From positions 32,824 to 96,823 of the forward strand of contig CAJUNP010000006.1 of the NCBI GenBank assembly GCA_910587935.1: a stretch of DNA of 64,000 nucleotides. Reading direction: 5' to 3'. Origin of the DNA: an uncultured Lachnospiraceae bacterium. GTDB taxonomy: Bacteria; Bacillota; Clostridia; Lachnospirales; Lachnospiraceae. Below, piece by piece: positions 16,744-25,129 of this stretch. The position numbers were made by a program, and so were the translations under genes. Under the pieces are notes generated by a model that had not been told where the DNA came from, did not search any database, and worked only from the letters and a program-made list of their open reading frames with translations. How positions within the stretch are numbered: position 1 is the first letter of the stretch; every line of letters begins with the position of its first letter.

Positions 16744-19700
16744 ATGAGTAGAGAGAAAGAAACAAAGTATGTTCTTAAAAATTTTGGAGTGAAGCCCGCT
16801 TTTTCCAGCTTCCTTCCTGGAATCTGCGGAATACACGGAACACCGATCTGGTGTTATTACGTAAACAGGGGACAGGGTGTAGCCTGCTTTGGAGTGGAGG
16901 ATAAAGATCACGCCATTATGGAGTTTTATCCCGCTCACCAGGCGTATCAAAATGTAAAGCGAACAGGTTTCCGTACGTTTATAAAAAAAGACGGAGAGTA
17001 TACGGAGCCTTTTAGCGAGGAATGTAATGAAACGCACATGGAAATCAACATGAATGATTTTGCCGTGGAGGAAAAAAACAAAGATACCGGATTGACAACC
17101 AGGGTGGAGTATTATGCTCTGCCGGAAGAAAAAGTGGGAGGCCTGGTCAGAAAACTTTCCATACACAATGATTCGGATAAAGCGGTTTTTCTGGAAGTGC
17201 TTGACGGCATGCCGGCGTTGGTTCCTTACGGAATTGAAATGGACAGTCTCAAGAGTATGGGACAGACCATAAAGGCATGGATGCAGGTGGAGGATGCAGA
17301 TACCCATACACCTTATTTTAAGTCACGTGCCAGTACAGCGGATACGGCGGCGGTTTCGGCTATAGAAGGCGGTAATTTTTCGCTCTGCTGTATGGATGAC
17401 GGTGAGAAACTTCTCCCCATCGTTGACCCGGAGACGGTATTCGGCTATGACCTGTCTCTGGGCAGCGCCGTGAACTTTAAAGAAAAAGGACTGACCGGAA
17501 TTTATGAGACGAAACAAATCGTATCCAATCAGTTTCCCTGCAGCTTCTACGGAACTGCAAGAAAAGTCGAGGCGGGAAAGAGTCTGGTGCTGTACCAGTT
17601 GATCGGCCAGGTTGCAAAAAAAGATATATTAAAAAAGTTTCTTAAAAAGAATTTAAATGCAACATACTTTGAACAGAAAAAGGAATTGTCGGCTGCGCTT
17701 GCAGTGAAACTGACGGAAGGGATGGCAACCAAAACAGGCAATCCTGATTTTGATGCGTACTGCAGATATACGTATATGGATAATATCCTGCGCGGCGGAT
17801 ATCCCATGCTTCTTGGAAAAAATAAGATTTTTTATGTATATTCCCGGAAACACGGAGATTTGGAGAGAGATTATAATTATTTCCGTATGCTGCCTGAGTT
17901 TTATACACAGGGGAACGGTAATTTCCGTGATGTAAATCAAAACCGCAGATGCGATAATTTCTTTTCTCCTTTTGTAGGAGATGAAAACATCCGTAAATTT
18001 TATACCTTGATTCAGTTAGACGGTTATAATCCGCTGGCCATTGAGAAAGTTACTTATTTCTTAAATGCGGATGAGACGGAAGCCATTTTTGACGCGCTTG
18101 GCCAGCAGCAGAAGGAAGATTTAATGAGCTTCTTTGAAAAGCCTTTTACCCCGGGCGCCTTTTTTGCCCAGCTGGAAGAGATTGGAATTGAGGATGTTGC
18201 AAAACAGGAAGATTATTTCAAAAAGGTTATAGAGTGTGCCGAAAGCCAGGTGAATGCAGATTTCGGAGAGGGATACTGGTCGGATCACTGGACTTACAAT
18301 TTGGATCTGGTCGAGAATTTTGTGGAATTGTATCCGGATCAGGAGAAGGATCTTCTTTACCGTACCGAATATCCTTATTATTTAAGTCAGGTTCCGATTC
18401 TGCCCAGAATTAAACGTTATGTAAAAACAGAAAACGGAATTCGTCAGTATCATTTTCTGGACGAGGAGAAAAAGCGCGACGGAAAAGAACTTCTGGTTTA
18501 TGCAAAAAACGGGAAGCTTGTTACGTCCAGCCTGATGGAAAAACTGGTACTTTTAAACGCCGTTAAATACGCCGCGTTGGACGCTTACGGAATGGGCGTG
18601 GAAATGGAGGGCGGAAAACCCGGCTGGTATGACGCTTTAAACGGAATGCCCGGATTATTCGGTTCGTCTATGGCGGAAACTTATGAATTAGGGCGCAATC
18701 TGGAATACACCATAGCGGCTCTGGAAAAATATCCTGCGCAGGTTATGCTGTTAAAGGAAGTTGCGGAACTGGTTAAAGCGTTGGACGGTATTACGGATGC
18801 ATGCATGGACTCCATTGAAAAAGAAAAGGAATTGATGGATTTCTGGAATCGAAGAAATGCGGTAAAAGAAACGTACTGGGAAAAAACGTATACAGGAATC
18901 GAAGGTGAAAAAGAGGCTGTTGACAGTTCGGTTCTTTGCAGTATTTTGAAAAAATGGCATAAAACGGTTAAAATCGGCATAGAAAAAGCAGCGGCGCTGG
19001 GAGAGGGAATCTGTCCTACTTACTTTACCTTTGAAATGAGCCGTTACACGGAAACGAATGACGGAGTAATTCCGGAGCATTTCGAAGTCGTAACCGTACC
19101 GCATTTCCTGGAAGGACCGGTTCGTTATCTGAAATTGAATTTGAAACCGGAAGAGAAAAAAGAGCTTTATGACAACGTAAAAAACAGCGACTTATATGAT
19201 CCGGCTCTGGCTATGTACAAAGTAAACGAATCTTTGGAAAACGCTTCTTTTGAATTGGGGCGTGCAAAAGCTTTTACGCCCGGGTGGCTGGAAAACGAGT
19301 CGATCTGGCTTCATATGGAATATAAATATCTGCTGGAACTTCTTAAATCCGGAATGTACCGTGAATTTTCTGAAGATTTTCATAAAGCGGCGATTCCTTT
19401 CCAGGATCCGGAAGTTTACGGAAGAAGCATCTATGAGAATTCGTCCTTTATTGCAAGCAGTAAAAATCCCAATCCCGCTTACCACGGACGCGGGTTTGTG
19501 GCGAGGCTGTCCGGTTCTACCATTGAATTTATTCAGATGTGGAAACTGATGATGTTTGGTAAAACACCGTTTTACATGGAAAATCAGGAACTGGTGCTTA
19601 AACTTACGCCCTTTATTCCCTCCTGGTTAATCGGAGAGGATATGGAGATTCATGCAAACTTTATGGGAAACGTAGAAGTTATTTATCAGCTTAAGGAAAA

Positions 19701-19857
19701 GAAAGATTATATTCCAGGTGAATATAAAGTTGAGGAAATCACGCTGCGCTATCCTTCCCAGGATCTGTACCAGACCAGCAGCAGTTATCTGAATGCGTCC
19801 ATGGCAGATGCCGTCAGAAACGGAAAGGTACTTTCCATTACGATGGTTTTGAGTTAA
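16744..19857 (+). CDS. Large clan GH-Q phosphorylase (GH94/GH149/GH161-like)
   Basis: 1037 residues; cytoplasmic, no signal peptide. The barrel region has GNGNFRDVNQNRRCD near residue 390 and PGWYDALNGMPGLFGSS near 628, with Asp630 at the place of the general acid. This pair of motifs is what I associate with long oligoglucan phosphorylases (beta-1,2- or beta-1,3-oligoglucan types) rather than short disaccharide enzymes, which carry DWND as the upstream neighbour does. A GH family cannot be fixed by eye. Together the two enzymes could shorten an oligosaccharide and finish the disaccharide. AAAGGAAAC precedes the start, and the gene closes this transcript segment before a promoter region. Confidence 0.8.
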   Translation: MSREKETKYVLKNFGVKPAFSSFLPGICGIHGTPIWCYYVNRGQGVACFGVEDKDHAIMEFYPAHQAYQNVKRTGFRTFIKKDGEYTEPFSEECNETHMEINMNDFAVEEKNKDTGLTTRVEYYALPEEKVGGLVRKLSIHNDSDKAVFLEVLDGMPALVPYGIEMDSLKSMGQTIKAWMQVEDADTHTPYFKSRASTADTAAVSAIEGGNFSLCCMDDGEKLLPIVDPETVFGYDLSLGSAVNFKEKGLTGIYETKQIVSNQFPCSFYGTARKVEAGKSLVLYQLIGQVAKKDILKKFLKKNLNATYFEQKKELSAALAVKLTEGMATKTGNPDFDAYCRYTYMDNILRGGYPMLLGKNKIFYVYSRKHGDLERDYNYFRMLPEFYTQGNGNFRDVNQNRRCDNFFSPFVGDENIRKFYTLIQLDGYNPLAIEKVTYFLNADETEAIFDALGQQQKEDLMSFFEKPFTPGAFFAQLEEIGIEDVAKQEDYFKKVIECAESQVNADFGEGYWSDHWTYNLDLVENFVELYPDQEKDLLYRTEYPYYLSQVPILPRIKRYVKTENGIRQYHFLDEEKKRDGKELLVYAKNGKLVTSSLMEKLVLLNAVKYAALDAYGMGVEMEGGKPGWYDALNGMPGLFGSSMAETYELGRNLEYTIAALEKYPAQVMLLKEVAELVKALDGITDACMDSIEKEKELMDFWNRRNAVKETYWEKTYTGIEGEKEAVDSSVLCSILKKWHKTVKIGIEKAAALGEGICPTYFTFEMSRYTETNDGVIPEHFEVVTVPHFLEGPVRYLKLNLKPEEKKELYDNVKNSDLYDPALAMYKVNESLENASFELGRAKAFTPGWLENESIWLHMEYKYLLELLKSGMYREFSEDFHKAAIPFQDPEVYGRSIYENSSFIASSKNPNPAYHGRGFVARLSGSTIEFIQMWKLMMFGKTPFYMENQELVLKLTPFIPSWLIGEDMEIHANFMGNVEVIYQLKEKKDYIPGEYKVEEITLRYPSQDLYQTSSSYLNASMADAVRNGKVLSITMVLS

Positions 19858-19940
19858 AACGTCTGCTTTTTCAGAGGGCAATTGGTGGAATCTGGTGAAA
19901 ATGAACCTAAAAAAATGACACTTTTTTAAAATTTAAGGCA

Positions 19941-19969
19941 TTATATACAAAAACCTCACTCATTATAAT
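19941..19969 (+). promoter_or_regulatory. Probable promoter of the ABC importer genes
   Basis: TTATAT at 19941-19946 and TATAAT at 19964-19969 are 17 bases apart. The -10 is perfect and the -35 is weak, consistent with an activated promoter. It lies in the 168-bp gap before the receptor gene. Confidence 0.5.
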
Positions 19970-19986
19970 ATGTTTATAACCAAAAG

Positions 19987-20005
19987 GAAACAAACAAATT
20001 GTTTC
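19987..20005 (+). promoter_or_regulatory. Candidate operator upstream of the sugar receptor gene
   Basis: GAAACAA and TTGTTTC are perfect 7-base inverted arms around ACAAA. The site sits just downstream of the expected transcription start and ahead of the AAAGGAGG site, a normal place for a repressor such as the ROK or a LacI-type protein. Confidence 0.45.
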
Positions 20006-20025
20006 AAAATAAAGGAGGATAATTT

Positions 20026-21477
20026 ATGAAACTCAAAAAGTTAACAGCACTTCTGTTGGCTGGTATCATGGCTCTTTCCTTAACGGCATGTGGAAAGAGT
20101 GATGCGCCCGCAGAAAAGAAAGACGAAACTCCGGTTGAATCCAGCGAACCTGCTGCGGATGACGTTCAGGAACCGGCGGATGAAAACAATGACGATCAGA
20201 CTGCAGCAGCTGATCTGAGCGGAGAACTGGTAGTTTGGACTCTTGCTAACGACCTGATTTCTTTTGCAGATAAGTTCATGGAGACTTATCCCGATGTGAA
20301 AGTAGAAACGATCGTTATTGCACCGGAAGACTATCCTACAAAATTACAGTCTGCTTTACTTGGCGGCGAAACAGAACCTGATATCATCGTAGGCGAGCCT
20401 CAGATGTTAGGTAACTGGTATGAAGCAGGATTCTTTGAAGATTTGAATCAGGCTCCTTACAACGCACAGGATTACGCTGATCAGATCGTAGATTATATCT
20501 GGAAAATCGGTCAGGACGAGAACGGAATCCAGAGAGCAATCTCTTATCAGATTACGCCTGTAGCAGTATATTACAGAAGAGACATTGCAAAAGACGTATT
20601 CGGAACGGATGATCCGGACGAAGTTGGCAAGTTATTTGCAGATTACACAACCATTCTTGATACCGGTTATAAATTAAAAGATGCCGGCTACAGAATTTTC
20701 GCATCCGACGCTGAACCTGGATTCTTCTCCGGCGACTCCGCATGGGTTATCGACGGCAAACTGAATGTTGATCAGGACAGATACGACTATATGGACCTTG
20801 TAACCGAATTGTATAATAATGATTTAACCGCATTTGCAAGCCAGTGGGCAGCGCCTTGGTATCAGGCTATGAGCGGCCCGGTTCCGATTCTTACCGCTGA
20901 AACCCAGTGGGGTACTGACGAGATGAACATCTGGGATGCAGACTCTTTCGCAGCAGCAACCGAAGGCGCCGATACGGCAGAAGTATTCGCATTTGTTCTT
21001 CCTTCATGGGGCGTTTTGACGATGCGTGATAACGTAGGCGATAACGCAGGTAAATACGGCGTTTGTGCAGGTCCTTCTTACCAGTACAACGGCGGTACCT
21101 TCATCGGTATCAGCGCACAGTCCGAAAGAAAAGAACTTTCCTGGGAATTCATCAAATTCTGTACCTTGTCAGAAGAAACCGCTGACTGGTGGATTGAGTA
21201 CTCTCAGGGCGATACCGTATCTTTGATCTCTGCACTTGAGAAACACAAAGACGATACGAATGAGATTTACGGCGGACAGAAACTGTATCAGTTCTTCTTA
21301 GGCCAGGCTGAACACATTGATTTCTCCAAGATTACCAAGTATGACAAGGCAATCAATGATGCATGGGGTGCAGCAATCACAGCTGTTAAGCAGGGTGATA
21401 AGTCCAAGGAAGATGCAGTGGCAGAGTTCTACGATGTAGTATCCGCTACGTATCCTGAACTTACTATTGAAAGATAA
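20026..21477 (+). CDS. ABC sugar transporter substrate-binding lipoprotein
   Basis: Extracellular receptor of a carbohydrate ABC importer. 483 residues. The N-terminus MKLKKLTALLLAGIMALSLT runs into a lipobox ending in A-C, so Cys22 is the lipidated residue. An acidic, Asp/Glu-rich linker follows (about residues 24-60), then a family 1 extracellular binding fold (GELVVWTLANDLISFADKF is a typical opening). Tryptophan and tyrosine clusters in the second half fit a carbohydrate pocket. AAAGGAGG lies upstream. A hairpin at 21516-21543 separates it from its permeases, as is common where the receptor must be made in excess. Confidence 0.9.
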   Translation: MKLKKLTALLLAGIMALSLTACGKSDAPAEKKDETPVESSEPAADDVQEPADENNDDQTAAADLSGELVVWTLANDLISFADKFMETYPDVKVETIVIAPEDYPTKLQSALLGGETEPDIIVGEPQMLGNWYEAGFFEDLNQAPYNAQDYADQIVDYIWKIGQDENGIQRAISYQITPVAVYYRRDIAKDVFGTDDPDEVGKLFADYTTILDTGYKLKDAGYRIFASDAEPGFFSGDSAWVIDGKLNVDQDRYDYMDLVTELYNNDLTAFASQWAAPWYQAMSGPVPILTAETQWGTDEMNIWDADSFAAATEGADTAEVFAFVLPSWGVLTMRDNVGDNAGKYGVCAGPSYQYNGGTFIGISAQSERKELSWEFIKFCTLSEETADWWIEYSQGDTVSLISALEKHKDDTNEIYGGQKLYQFFLGQAEHIDFSKITKYDKAINDAWGAAITAVKQGDKSKEDAVAEFYDVVSATYPELTIER

Positions 21478-21515
21478 TCGGATATTCGATTATTCACAGT
21501 AATAAATAAGGGTTA

Positions 21516-21543
21516 AAACCGGGTGGGTTATCCCACCCGGTTT
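21516..21543 (+). terminator. Intercistronic hairpin between receptor and permease genes
   Basis: AAACCGGGTGGG and CCCACCCGGTTT form a perfect 12-bp stem with a TTAT loop. Only three T residues close it and no long T-run follows. It probably lets part of the transcription continue, or protects the receptor mRNA end, giving more receptor than permease. Confidence 0.8.
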
Positions 21544-21586
21544 ATGATAAGGATTGTGATGGGAACGAGGATAGGAGGAATGTAAC

Positions 21587-22510
21587 ATGGCAGGGACGCA
21601 GGCTGTGAAACCGGCAACACCGAAAAGAAGAAATATTAATAATGTTGCCTACCTTTTTATAATACCGTTTGTTGTTGTTTTTTGTATTTTCAGTTTATAT
21701 CCCGTTATTAGAACTTTATATTTGAGCTTCACCAACTATAAGGGTTACGGTGACGCTGTTGGCGTAGGAATTTCTAACTACGTGCGTGTTTTTCAGGATA
21801 AATATTTCTGGCAGGCATTTCTTAATACCTGCAACATCTGGATTGTGAATATAGTTTTACAGTTGGGATTGGCATTTTTGCTTACAATTGTATTTAGCGA
21901 TATGAAGTATAGAATCCGCGGACTCAGTATTTTCCGTGCGGTGTTCTATCTGCCGAATCTGATTTCCTGTGCGTCGGTATCTTTCCTTTTCAAGACCTTG
22001 CTTGACTGGAAATACGGTACGTTTAACCAGATTCTTATGAACATGAATTTAATCAGTCAGCCTGTAAACTGGCTGGGAACGCCCACCGTTACCCCGTATG
22101 TGGTTTCCGTAATCAATGCCTGGATGTGGTTTGGTAATTCCTTTATCATGCTGATGGCAGGCGTACAGGGTATTCCCAAAGATTACTTTGAAGCCGCAGC
22201 CATCGACGGCGCGGGCCGGTGGAAAATTTTCGGAAAGATTACCCTTCCTCTGTTGAAACCGATTATGATATATGTAGCGATTACTTCCCTGATCGGCGGT
22301 CTGCAGATGTTCGATATGCCTCACCTGATGTCTCAGGGAAATGCGGCGATCCACGACGGATGCCTGAATACCATGGTTATGTACCTGTATAAGTTTGGTT
22401 TCACGGTAAATCAGGTTGGATATGCGAGCGCTATTGCATACGTTCTCTTCCTGATTATCCTGGTAGTATCTGTTGCACAGTTTTTCATAATGAACAGGAA
22501 GGAGGACTAA
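21587..22510 (+). CDS. ABC sugar transporter permease, MalF/UgpA-like
   Basis: 307 residues with about six membrane spans. The N-terminus holds the first span near residues 22-44 (LFIIPFVVVFCIFSLYPVI). The EAA loop that docks the ATPase reads EAAAIDGAGRWKIFGKITLP near residue 203. The partner permease begins 3 bases after the stop. AGGAGG lies upstream. No ATPase subunit is encoded nearby, so a shared MsmK-like ATPase encoded elsewhere is the likely motor. Confidence 0.93.
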   Translation: MAGTQAVKPATPKRRNINNVAYLFIIPFVVVFCIFSLYPVIRTLYLSFTNYKGYGDAVGVGISNYVRVFQDKYFWQAFLNTCNIWIVNIVLQLGLAFLLTIVFSDMKYRIRGLSIFRAVFYLPNLISCASVSFLFKTLLDWKYGTFNQILMNMNLISQPVNWLGTPTVTPYVVSVINAWMWFGNSFIMLMAGVQGIPKDYFEAAAIDGAGRWKIFGKITLPLLKPIMIYVAITSLIGGLQMFDMPHLMSQGNAAIHDGCLNTMVMYLYKFGFTVNQVGYASAIAYVLFLIILVVSVAQFFIMNRKED

Positions 22511-22513
22511 TCT

Positions 22514-23341
22514 ATGGCTACCAAAATTAAAAAGACGATTTTATACATTGTGTTAATTGCATTGGCAATCATGTGCATTATTCCGTTCCTGTTAATGATT
22601 GTAAATGCGACCCGTGACGGAAGGTCTATTATGACTTCATTTACACTGATTCCGGGAACTGCATTAAAAGAGAACTGGGATAAGGTGTTCGGTTATTTTA
22701 ATCTTTTTAAAGGTTTTTGGAACAGTCTTGTAGTAGCCGTTCCCGCAACAATTCTGGGCGCGTATTTTTCGGCATTGACTGCCTATGCCCTGGCTGTGTA
22801 TAAATTTAAGGGCAGCAGCTTTATGTTCTACGTAATTGTCATCTTTATGATGATCCCAGGACAGCTTGGTTTGATTGGTTTTTATAATCTGGTTAGCTCC
22901 TTAAAGCTGATTAACTCCTATATTCCTTTGATTATTCCGGCCATAGCGGCGCCGGGAACCGTATTCTTCCTGAGGCAGTATATTTTGTCCGTTATGCCCA
23001 TGGCGCTTTTGGAAGCCGGGAGAATCGACGGTGCGGGAGAACTGTATATGTTCCACAAAATTGCCCTTCCCATTATGGCGCCCGGTATTGCTACCATGGC
23101 AATCGGCGGCTTTATCGGCAACTGGAACTCCTATCTGGTTCCCCTCATTATTTTAACCAAGAATGAGAAATTTACCTTACCGGTTATGATTGCATCGCTT
23201 AGTGCATCAACGGATATTGCGAACAACCAGGGCGCTACTTATCTGGCGGTTGCAATTTCCATCATACCGATTTTGATTGTTTTCTGCTTCTGCTCCAAGT
23301 ATATTATCAGCAGTATTTCCGCAGGAAGCGTAAAAGGTTAA
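22514..23341 (+). CDS. ABC sugar transporter permease, MalG/UgpE-like
   Basis: 275 residues, six predicted spans. The EAA motif reads EAGRIDGAGELYMFHKIALP near residue 166. The first span is near residues 9-29. It forms the importer channel with the preceding permease. AAGGAGG overlaps the upstream stop region, so the two are probably coupled. The substrate is not fixed by sequence; neighbours suggest a beta-glucan oligosaccharide. Confidence 0.93.
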   Translation: MATKIKKTILYIVLIALAIMCIIPFLLMIVNATRDGRSIMTSFTLIPGTALKENWDKVFGYFNLFKGFWNSLVVAVPATILGAYFSALTAYALAVYKFKGSSFMFYVIVIFMMIPGQLGLIGFYNLVSSLKLINSYIPLIIPAIAAPGTVFFLRQYILSVMPMALLEAGRIDGAGELYMFHKIALPIMAPGIATMAIGGFIGNWNSYLVPLIILTKNEKFTLPVMIASLSASTDIANNQGATYLAVAISIIPILIVFCFCSKYIISSISAGSVKG

Positions 23342-23380
23342 GCCAAACTCTTTGTTTTCTTTTTCATAATTCTTATTGCG

Positions 23381-23412
23381 ATATGCAAGAGCGGCCCTCC
23401 GTTCTTGCATAT
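23381..23412 (+). terminator. Hairpin after the importer genes
   Basis: ATATGCAAGAGCGG and CCGTTCTTGCATAT pair over 14 positions (one G-T) around CCCT. It is not followed by a long T-run. The right arm overlaps the -35 box of the next promoter. Confidence 0.7.
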
Positions 23413-23433
23413 TTGCATATAATTTGATATGAT
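23405..23433 (+). promoter_or_regulatory. Candidate promoter of the receptor/kinase/regulator operon
   Basis: TTGCAT at 23405-23410 and TATGAT at 23428-23433 are 17 bases apart. If used, an ATG at 23429 cannot be the start of the next gene, which must begin further downstream. Confidence 0.5.
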
Positions 23434-23467
23434 TTATTATATTAATACCAACAGAATGGATAAAGGA

Positions 23468-25129
23468 ATGAATAGTACAGTAAAAATGAAAGGAAAATGT
23501 AAAAATATAATTTTTCTGTTAATATTATACGGTATCATGGCAATTTGCGCAGTAGGATGTGTGAGGGATAAAAGACGCCCTGATGACAGAGAGGACCAGG
23601 AAAGCGATCCGGATATGCCGGGCTGGCAGCTCCACAGTGACGATGAGGTGAGCCTGGACTGGTATGTGAATTTTACCTGGTATACGACTCCGTGGGGAGA
23701 AAATATTGTATCAAAAGCAATCACCGAAGAGACGGGTATTCATATTAATTTCATAACGCCAATGGGAAGCGAAGCGGAAAAATTTAATGCGCTGATTGCG
23801 TCGGATTCCCTGCCGGATATTATGACTCTCGGATGGTGGGAGAATCAGGTAGATGAAATGATAGACAAAGATATGGTTTATGCATTGAATGAACTGGCGG
23901 ATCAATATGAACCTTATTTCTGGGAGGTTGCGGACAGGACGGTAGTCAACTGGTATACGAGAGAAGACGGAAACATATATTGTTATCCTAATTCATCATA
24001 TGTTCCCTCAGATTATGAGGAACATCACAATATAGGTTCCAACCAGACTTTTCTGGTGCGCAAAGATATCTATGAAGCGATTGGGAGCCCCGACATGACT
24101 ACCCCGGAAGGTTTTATGAATGCGGTGCGGAAAGCGGCCGAGCTGTATCCGCAGATAGACGGCGAACCTTTGATTCCCATCGGAGCCCATGATTTTACGG
24201 ATACCGGCTGTGTGTCGTTTGACCAGTATCTTCAGAATTTTCTTGCGATTCCTTATGAAAAGGATGGTAAATTTTATGACCGTTACACGGATGAGGAATA
24301 TATCCGGTGGCTGAAGGTATTCCGGCAGTTAGGGGAAGAGGGATATCTGAAGAATGATATTTTTATAGACCAGCGGACACAGATGGAAGAAAAGGTGGCA
24401 AAGGGCCAATATTTTTGTATGCTTTACCAGCGGACAGACATTGAGATACAACAGAAAAAGTTATATATGCAGGATCCCGATATGATATATATAGCGGTGG
24501 ACGGGCCTAAAAATACGAAAGGAGAAGACCACGTGCTCCCCGGAACGGGAATTAACGGATGGACCGTAACGCTGATATCCAAAAACTGCGAAAGACCGGA
24601 CCGGGCTATGGAACTGTTTTCTTATTTGATGAGTGAACATGGACAGCTTGTGACCGGGGAAGGCGTAGAAGGCGTAACGTATGATCTGATAGACGGAAAG
24701 CCGGTTATGAAACAGGAGATTCGTGAACTGTTACAGTCGGACCGCAAGGAATGTGACCGTCTTTACGGTGTCGATAATGCTTATTGGATGTTTCAGGATA
24801 ATGTCATGCAAATGCAATGGAAGGACATGCCTTTAGAACCAATGGCGCAGCCGGAAATCTGGACGTATCCATATACTCGTTATCTGGGACAATATGAAAC
24901 GGTATTTGAGACGAATTCGGAAGCAGGTATTGCGGATATAGCGATTAAGAAGTTGTGGAGCGGAATCCTTCCGGAGCTGCTGCTTGCTCCTACGGAAGAA
25001 GATTTTGACCGGATTATGGAAGATTTTATCAATAAAAGAGAGCGGCTTGGTTTTAGCATTGTAATGGAAGAAAGTACAAGGCAAATGAATGCGGCAAAGG
25101 AGAAGCTGGGATTGAATGAAGGGAATTAG
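23468..25129 (+). CDS. Second receptor-type lipoprotein, linked to a two-component system
   Basis: Resembles family 1 extracellular sugar-binding proteins of the LipO type (about 550 residues). A signal segment ends in the lipobox AVGC. The fold opens with DWYVNFTWYTTPWG and has further aromatic patches (MTLGWWENQ, YWMFQDNVMQMQWKD). Start uncertain: ATGs at 23456, 23468 and 23486 are all in frame and none has a good ribosome site; the one at 23429 lies in the putative promoter. It overlaps the histidine kinase gene by 14 bases, and no permease genes are attached. I infer it presents the sugar to the kinase or shares the importer of the upstream genes. Confidence 0.8.
   Translation: MNSTVKMKGKCKNIIFLLILYGIMAICAVGCVRDKRRPDDREDQESDPDMPGWQLHSDDEVSLDWYVNFTWYTTPWGENIVSKAITEETGIHINFITPMGSEAEKFNALIASDSLPDIMTLGWWENQVDEMIDKDMVYALNELADQYEPYFWEVADRTVVNWYTREDGNIYCYPNSSYVPSDYEEHHNIGSNQTFLVRKDIYEAIGSPDMTTPEGFMNAVRKAAELYPQIDGEPLIPIGAHDFTDTGCVSFDQYLQNFLAIPYEKDGKFYDRYTDEEYIRWLKVFRQLGEEGYLKNDIFIDQRTQMEEKVAKGQYFCMLYQRTDIEIQQKKLYMQDPDMIYIAVDGPKNTKGEDHVLPGTGINGWTVTLISKNCERPDRAMELFSYLMSEHGQLVTGEGVEGVTYDLIDGKPVMKQEIRELLQSDRKECDRLYGVDNAYWMFQDNVMQMQWKDMPLEPMAQPEIWTYPYTRYLGQYETVFETNSEAGIADIAIKKLWSGILPELLLAPTEEDFDRIMEDFINKRERLGFSIVMEESTRQMNAAKEKLGLNEGN

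Noticed and set aside
16567..17307. 246-residue minus-strand frame in the two phosphorylases
   Set aside because: Antisense to conserved coding sequence with no start signal.
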